Assembly (NCBI GenBank): GCA_027483665.1
Contig: JAIXUC010000044.1
Span: forward strand, 1 to 50,176
Source of the DNA: Comamonadaceae bacterium
GTDB lineage: Bacteria > Pseudomonadota > Gammaproteobacteria > Burkholderiales > Burkholderiaceae_C
Reading direction: 5' to 3'
DNA length: 50,176 nucleotides
In this document: positions 46,773 through 50,176 of the stretch, piece by piece
Position numbering within the stretch: position 1 is the first letter of the stretch
Layout of the letters: every line of letters begins with the position of its first letter
Translations under genes and position numbers: made by a program
Notes under the pieces: generated by a model
What the model saw: the letters and a program-made list of their open reading frames with translations, nothing else
Databases searched by the model: none
Told to the model about the DNA's origin: nothing

Positions 46773-47966
46773 TCAAGTCGCAAAACCGTCGGAGTATAGG
46801 CGCAACCAAGTCCTTAACCGAGCCACCCCAGAATCCAGTCGTTGCACGTCGCGCGAGGCGAAGCACCAGCGCAGCCAACCCTCGGCCTCGGGCGCGAACG
46901 CACTGCCCGGCGCCAAACCCAAGCCCGCTTCGACTACCAAACGCTTGGCTAAATCCAGGGAGTCAAGGTGTCCCGCTACACGGAAAAAGGCATACATGCC
47001 GCCAGGGGCAGGGGAGACTTCAATGCCCGGTAAAGCTTGTAACTGCGGCACCAAAGCGTCGCGACATTGCCGCAGGTGGGCCACCAGTGCAGGCGTGACT
47101 TCTTCATGGCGCTGAACGGCCACCAGACCAGCTCGCTTCGTGAACACGCTCAAACACGAGGTGTTGAATTCAATGAGCTTGCCCACAGAAGCAACCATAG
47201 CCTCGGGCAGCACCAGCCAGCCCAACCTCCAACCCGTCATCAAGAAACTTTTCGAGAAACTGTGTGCGACGACCAAGCGGTCCTCAGGGTGGGCAATATC
47301 CAGAAAACTGGGCGCGCAACCATTGGCGGTGTCGCCTTGGAAATACAAACGCTCGTACACCTCGTCAGCCAAGATCCAGGTGCCCGTGCGCCTGCAATGC
47401 GCCAGCACGGCCTCCTGCTCTTCGCGCTTCAAAGTCCAGCCGGTCGGGTTGTTGGGGGAGTTGAGCACCACCAAGCGCGTGTTGGGCGTGATCGCCCGCA
47501 GCAGAGCCTGTAGGTCCAAGGCCCAACCCCCATTGCCAGGCACCAGTGAAACGCACCGCAACTGCGCGCCCAAGATGCGCGGCTGGGCCGTGAGGTTGGG
47601 CCAGACTGGTGTGAGTACAACCACTTCGTCGCCAGCGTCCACCAGCGCCTGCATGGCCAGCATCAGCGCGTTCACCCCGCCGGCAGTCACCGCGATTCGG
47701 CCGGCCCCTATGGCCGGATGAAAGCTACTGGTGTAGCGCGCAATGGCTTCCCGAAGCTCTGGCAGCCCCAAGTTGTGGGAATAGAAGGTTTCGCCCTGCT
47801 GCAGCGAGCGGATGGCTGCATCGCGGATGAAATCAGGGGTTACCTCATCGCTCTCGCCAAACCAAAAAGGCAGCACGTCCTGCCTGCCAATGCCGGCATT
47901 GGCCACCTCACGGATGCGCGATTCCTCTAGGTGGGCAACGGCTTCGCGCATGAAATGAGGTGGCAT
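46773..47966 (-). CDS. Class I/II PLP-dependent aminotransferase
   Basis: A 397-residue fold-type I aminotransferase. The PLP lysine lies in SFSKSFLMTGWRLGW; SPNNPTG and ADEVYERL are the cofactor-binding motifs. It belongs to the aspartate/AspC-like Igamma group (MalY/PatA relatives are less similar); the substrate is not decidable from sequence. ATG 47966 (MPPHFMREAV) is favoured because the frame upstream would overlap the binding-protein gene and lacks similarity. Confidence 0.92.
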   Translation of the reverse strand: MPPHFMREAVAHLEESRIREVANAGIGRQDVLPFWFGESDEVTPDFIRDAAIRSLQQGETFYSHNLGLPELREAIARYTSSFHPAIGAGRIAVTAGGVNALMLAMQALVDAGDEVVVLTPVWPNLTAQPRILGAQLRCVSLVPGNGGWALDLQALLRAITPNTRLVVLNSPNNPTGWTLKREEQEAVLAHCRRTGTWILADEVYERLYFQGDTANGCAPSFLDIAHPEDRLVVAHSFSKSFLMTGWRLGWLVLPEAMVASVGKLIEFNTSCLSVFTKRAGLVAVQRHEEVTPALVAHLRQCRDALVPQLQALPGIEVSPAPGGMYAFFRVAGHLDSLDLAKRLVVEAGLGLAPGSAFAPEAEGWLRWCFASRDVQRLDSGVARLRTWLRLYSDGFAT

Positions 47967-48033
47967 GGTGAGGAGGCAGCTTGGCTGCGCTTGTGAAAAG
48001 TTGGAGGAGGCGAGCTGAATGCTCGCACCAGCA

Positions 48034-49422
48034 TCACGGGGGCAATTGCATCTGGCAGCGGTGCGGCTGCTGAGCCTGCTCGGCACTGATTTGACGGACC
48101 ACGCGAAAGCCGTAGCCTGAACCTTCTACATCGAACGCAATTCCAGGGGTGCCTTGGCGCCCCATGACGCCGACCACCAAGGGCTGCTGAAACTGATGGT
48201 CGTCAGCCCGCATGCGACCACGCTGGCCGAACAAGGTCACATCCGCCTGTCGGAGTTGCCGCGCCACAGCTACGGGCTCATCGCTGCCCGCTTTTTCAAT
48301 GGCTTGGGTTAACGCCTCGATCATCAGGTGCATGCGCATGTGGACGTAGTCGTCCTCGGGCTTCGGATAGCGAGCCCTGAAACCCTTGTAAAACGCCTCG
48401 GAGCCTGCTGTCTGAACGTTGGGTAGCCAGTCGGCCACAGCGATCACGCGGTCCAGGCCTGCATCACCCATGGCTGCGGGCGCACCCAGTGCGTTGCCAT
48501 AAAAGGTGTAGAACTTTCCTTCGAAGCCCGCCTCCCGGGCGGCCTTGACCAACAAGGTCAGGTCGCTGCTGAAATTGCCTGTGATGACAGCATCTGCTGC
48601 GCTGGCGCGGATCTTGGCGGCATAGGGCGCGAAGTCTTTGATGCGCAGCAGCGGATGCAACTCGTCGCCTACCACGCGCACATCGGGTCTTTGCAGGGGC
48701 AACTGGCGCCTGGCTTCGCGCAGCACCGCCTGTCCAAAGCTGTAGTCTTGGCCAATCAGGTAGACCGAGCGCACGGCGGTGTCGTCGCGCAGCACCGACA
48801 TCAGGGCCGACATGCGCATGTCGGCATGCGCGTCGAAGCGAAAGTGCCAAAAGCTGCACCGCTCGTTGGTGAGGATGGGGTCCACAGCCGAGTAATTGAG
48901 CAACAGCACCCGGCGCTGTGGCTCACGCTGGTTGTGCAAATTGATGGCCTCGATCAGCGCGGCGGTAACCGCAGAGGAGTTGCCCTGTAGAACGAAGCGC
49001 ACCCCGTCGTCGATGGCAGCGCGCAGCAAAGACAGCGCCTCCTCGACCTGACCTTTGCTGTCGTGGCGGGTCAGCACCAGCGGCCGCGCGCCACCGCGCA
49101 GGGCTACGCCACCCCGGCCGTTCACGCGCTCGGTCGCCCACACCAGGTTGCGAAACACGGCTTCTCCGCCGTTGGCGTTGCCTCCGCTCAAACCCTCAAT
49201 GAGGGCCAGTCGAATAGGAGTGGCAGCAGCTGTCCCCGCCGCCCCTTGAGCCCAGGCAAAGGACGATGACAACCACCCCGCGCTGATCAGCAGCCAGGCG
49301 ATCAGCGCGGGCAACCAACGCCTCACCGCAGGTGGCCGAGAGCCCCTGAGTCCCCCGCGGCTGGGGTCAAAGGTGCTCCTTTTCAAGAGGGAAGATGAAA
49401 CAGAAAGCTGCAAAGAAGTCAC
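48034..49422 (-). CDS. Periplasmic binding protein, branched-chain amino acid type
   Basis: A 462-residue type I periplasmic binding protein of the Leu/Ile/Val (LivK-like) family. A signal peptide with hydrophobic core ALIAWLLISAGWLSS ends at AWAQG near residue 60. Mature domain segments such as IRLALIEGLSGGNANGGEAV and DAVITGNFSSDLTLLVKAA fit. The long 34-residue pre-signal segment makes the GTG start at 49422 doubtful; an internal start is likely. No transporter permease or ATPase adjoins it, so it is an orphan receptor here. The ligand is unknown. Confidence 0.88.
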   Translation of the reverse strand: MTSLQLSVSSSLLKRSTFDPSRGGLRGSRPPAVRRWLPALIAWLLISAGWLSSSFAWAQGAAGTAAATPIRLALIEGLSGGNANGGEAVFRNLVWATERVNGRGGVALRGGARPLVLTRHDSKGQVEEALSLLRAAIDDGVRFVLQGNSSAVTAALIEAINLHNQREPQRRVLLLNYSAVDPILTNERCSFWHFRFDAHADMRMSALMSVLRDDTAVRSVYLIGQDYSFGQAVLREARRQLPLQRPDVRVVGDELHPLLRIKDFAPYAAKIRASAADAVITGNFSSDLTLLVKAAREAGFEGKFYTFYGNALGAPAAMGDAGLDRVIAVADWLPNVQTAGSEAFYKGFRARYPKPEDDYVHMRMHLMIEALTQAIEKAGSDEPVAVARQLRQADVTLFGQRGRMRADDHQFQQPLVVGVMGRQGTPGIAFDVEGSGYGFRVVRQISAEQAQQPHRCQMQLPP

Positions 49423-49450
49423 TTGAAATGGGAGGCACCAGGCCCAGTTT
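49422..49450 (+). promoter_or_regulatory. Candidate sigma-32 promoter for the Hsp20 gene
   Basis: CTTGAAA (49422-49428) is an exact match to the E. coli sigma-32 -35 element. After 13 bp comes GCCCAGTT (49442-49449), close to the CCCCATNT -10 element. The gene starts about 110 nt after the expected transcription start. The -35 lies at the divergent binding-protein start. Confidence 0.5.
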
Positions 49451-49566
49451 CTGATGCATGCGGCGCAGGCGACACGGACCGAGCGGCGCAGTGTATCGGA
49501 GGGGTATGGGGTGTTTGCACCGCTCGCCCAGCCGGGTCAACCAACTTCAACGCCAAGGAGATCAGC

Positions 49567-49986
49567 ATGTACTTTTCACCACACACCACACTGGTCAGCC
49601 GCCGCATACGAACAGGCGCTCCTTTTGCAGTCTGCAACATGGACACCGACATGGACCGCGGCTTCGAGCGTTTCATTCAGAGCGCCATCACCCAGCCAGC
49701 GGCACTGGCTGCCCCGAGTGCAAGCATCCAGCAAGATGAGCAGGGCTACACGCTGAGTTTGGATGTGCCTGGCGTCTCGCGCGAGCAGCTCGAGATCGGC
49801 ATCGAATACCAGCAACTGCGGGTCAGCACTGTCGAGGGCGCACTGCGCCGTTACCACGCCGTCTACGAGTTACCCGTGGCACTCGACGCCAGCGCCAGCG
49901 AAGCGCGCTTGGCTGATGGCGTGCTGACTTTGCGCTTGGTCAAGCAGCTGCCTGTCAGCCGAATGACTCGGCTGCAGGTGAACTGA
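49567..49986 (+). CDS. Hsp20/alpha-crystallin-type small heat shock protein
   Basis: A 139-residue protein with an alpha-crystallin-like domain (about 50-135): ASIQQDEQGYTLSLDVPGVSREQLEIGI and ARLADGVLTLRLVKQ, the latter matching the GVLTL signature. The stretch between strands 5 and 7 is much shorter than in bacterial Hsp20 proteins, so the usual beta-6 dimerisation loop appears to be missing. No IxI motif is seen at the C-terminus. A good AAGGAG ribosome site precedes the ATG. Chaperone activity is expected but oligomer form may differ. Confidence 0.85.
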   Translation: MYFSPHTTLVSRRIRTGAPFAVCNMDTDMDRGFERFIQSAITQPAALAAPSASIQQDEQGYTLSLDVPGVSREQLEIGIEYQQLRVSTVEGALRRYHAVYELPVALDASASEARLADGVLTLRLVKQLPVSRMTRLQVN

Positions 49987-50009
49987 AGAAGAGTCATTGC
50001 TGACTGGAT

Positions 50010-50176
50010 TCAGCCGGTGCAGCGCGCGGTGGGCTGCACCGGCTGGTCGATTTCATCGAGCGGCCAACGAGGGCGCACGGCAAAGTTGAAATCGTAGGCT
50101 GCGGCCTGCCGGCCCGATTGAATGCGCATGGCTGCGGCCAACGCGATCATGGCGCCGTTGTCGGTACACAGCTCTA
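50010..50176 (-). CDS. tsaD: tRNA N6-adenosine threonylcarbamoyltransferase TsaD, C-terminal end (partial)
   Basis: The reverse strand ends a protein of the Kae1/TsaD/Qri7 family, which installs threonylcarbamoyl at A37 of ANN-reading tRNAs. The visible part has [17 protein letters not shown], the conserved C-terminal motif (DNGAMIA) with metal-binding Asp, and [22 protein letters not shown]. The stop is at 50010-50012; the gene continues past the window edge. An inverted repeat overlaps its last codons. Confidence 0.93.
   Translation of the reverse strand, partial: ELCTDNGAMIALAAAMRIQSGRQAAAYDFNFAVRPRWPLDEIDQPVQPTARCTG
50011..50045. terminator. 12-bp perfect inverted repeat at the tsaD 3' end
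   Basis: CAGCCGGTGCAG and CTGCACCGGCTG are exact reverse complements separated by 11 nt, positioned over the tsaD stop and last codons and 25 bp after the convergent Hsp20 stop. A bidirectional terminator or 3' stabiliser is likely; no T-tract is present on either side. Confidence 0.5.

Overview
The window is high-GC, densely coded bacterial chromosome. The gene set points to a betaproteobacterium of the Burkholderiales, most likely Comamonadaceae: a full 14-gene nuo operon followed by a DUF2818 gene, the order tpiA-secG-tRNA-Leu-nuoA, a MutL carrying endonuclease-type motifs, and a mutL...miaA neighbourhood. No rRNA, insertion sequence, integrase or CRISPR array was seen. The genus is an inference from gene order and protein style, not from a marker-gene comparison.

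Left part (1-6542, + strand): about 600 bp of non-coding repeat (an imperfect inverted repeat plus a 50-52 bp tandem repeat), then mutL, an alpha/beta-hydrolase lipoprotein, a Bcr/CflA-type MFS exporter, miaA and a LolD/YbbA-type ABC ATPase. A large GGDEF-EAL sensor protein lies on the opposite strand (6545-10396). Next comes a compact + strand cluster (10456-15728): a divergent MlaE-like permease, an MCE-domain protein, a lipoprotein and an 895-residue FtsX/YbbP-type permease. No MlaF-type ATPase is present; the nearest ATPase is the one on the far side of the GGDEF-EAL gene. This split, hybrid lipid-export-like locus is the most interesting candidate system here.

Middle (15729-26851): a small toxin-antitoxin scar (remnant of a PIN toxin, then an intact DUF1778/GNAT TacAT-type pair), tdk translationally coupled to a LysR regulator, a divergent NmrA-type oxidoreductase, and a queuosine-precursor transporter diverging from a Cds1-like PLP enzyme across a 37-bp gap filled by a perfect palindrome. 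These are followed by an AttH/CrtC-type lipocalin protein (a family often encoded with FtsX-type ABC transporters), an MsbA-type exporter, an unrecognised 289-residue protein, a DUF1178 protein, a NUDIX hydrolase and a DUF2818 membrane protein.

Right part (26891-50176, mostly - strand): nuoN to nuoA (respiratory complex I, transcribed A to N), tRNA-Leu(GAG), secG, tpiA, a quinone oxidoreductase, pnp and rpsO with their hairpins, a class I aminotransferase and a periplasmic binding protein. A + strand Hsp20-type chaperone with a candidate sigma-32 promoter follows, and then the 3' end of tsaD, cut by the window edge. Most - strand genes overlap or abut, suggesting long co-transcribed units.
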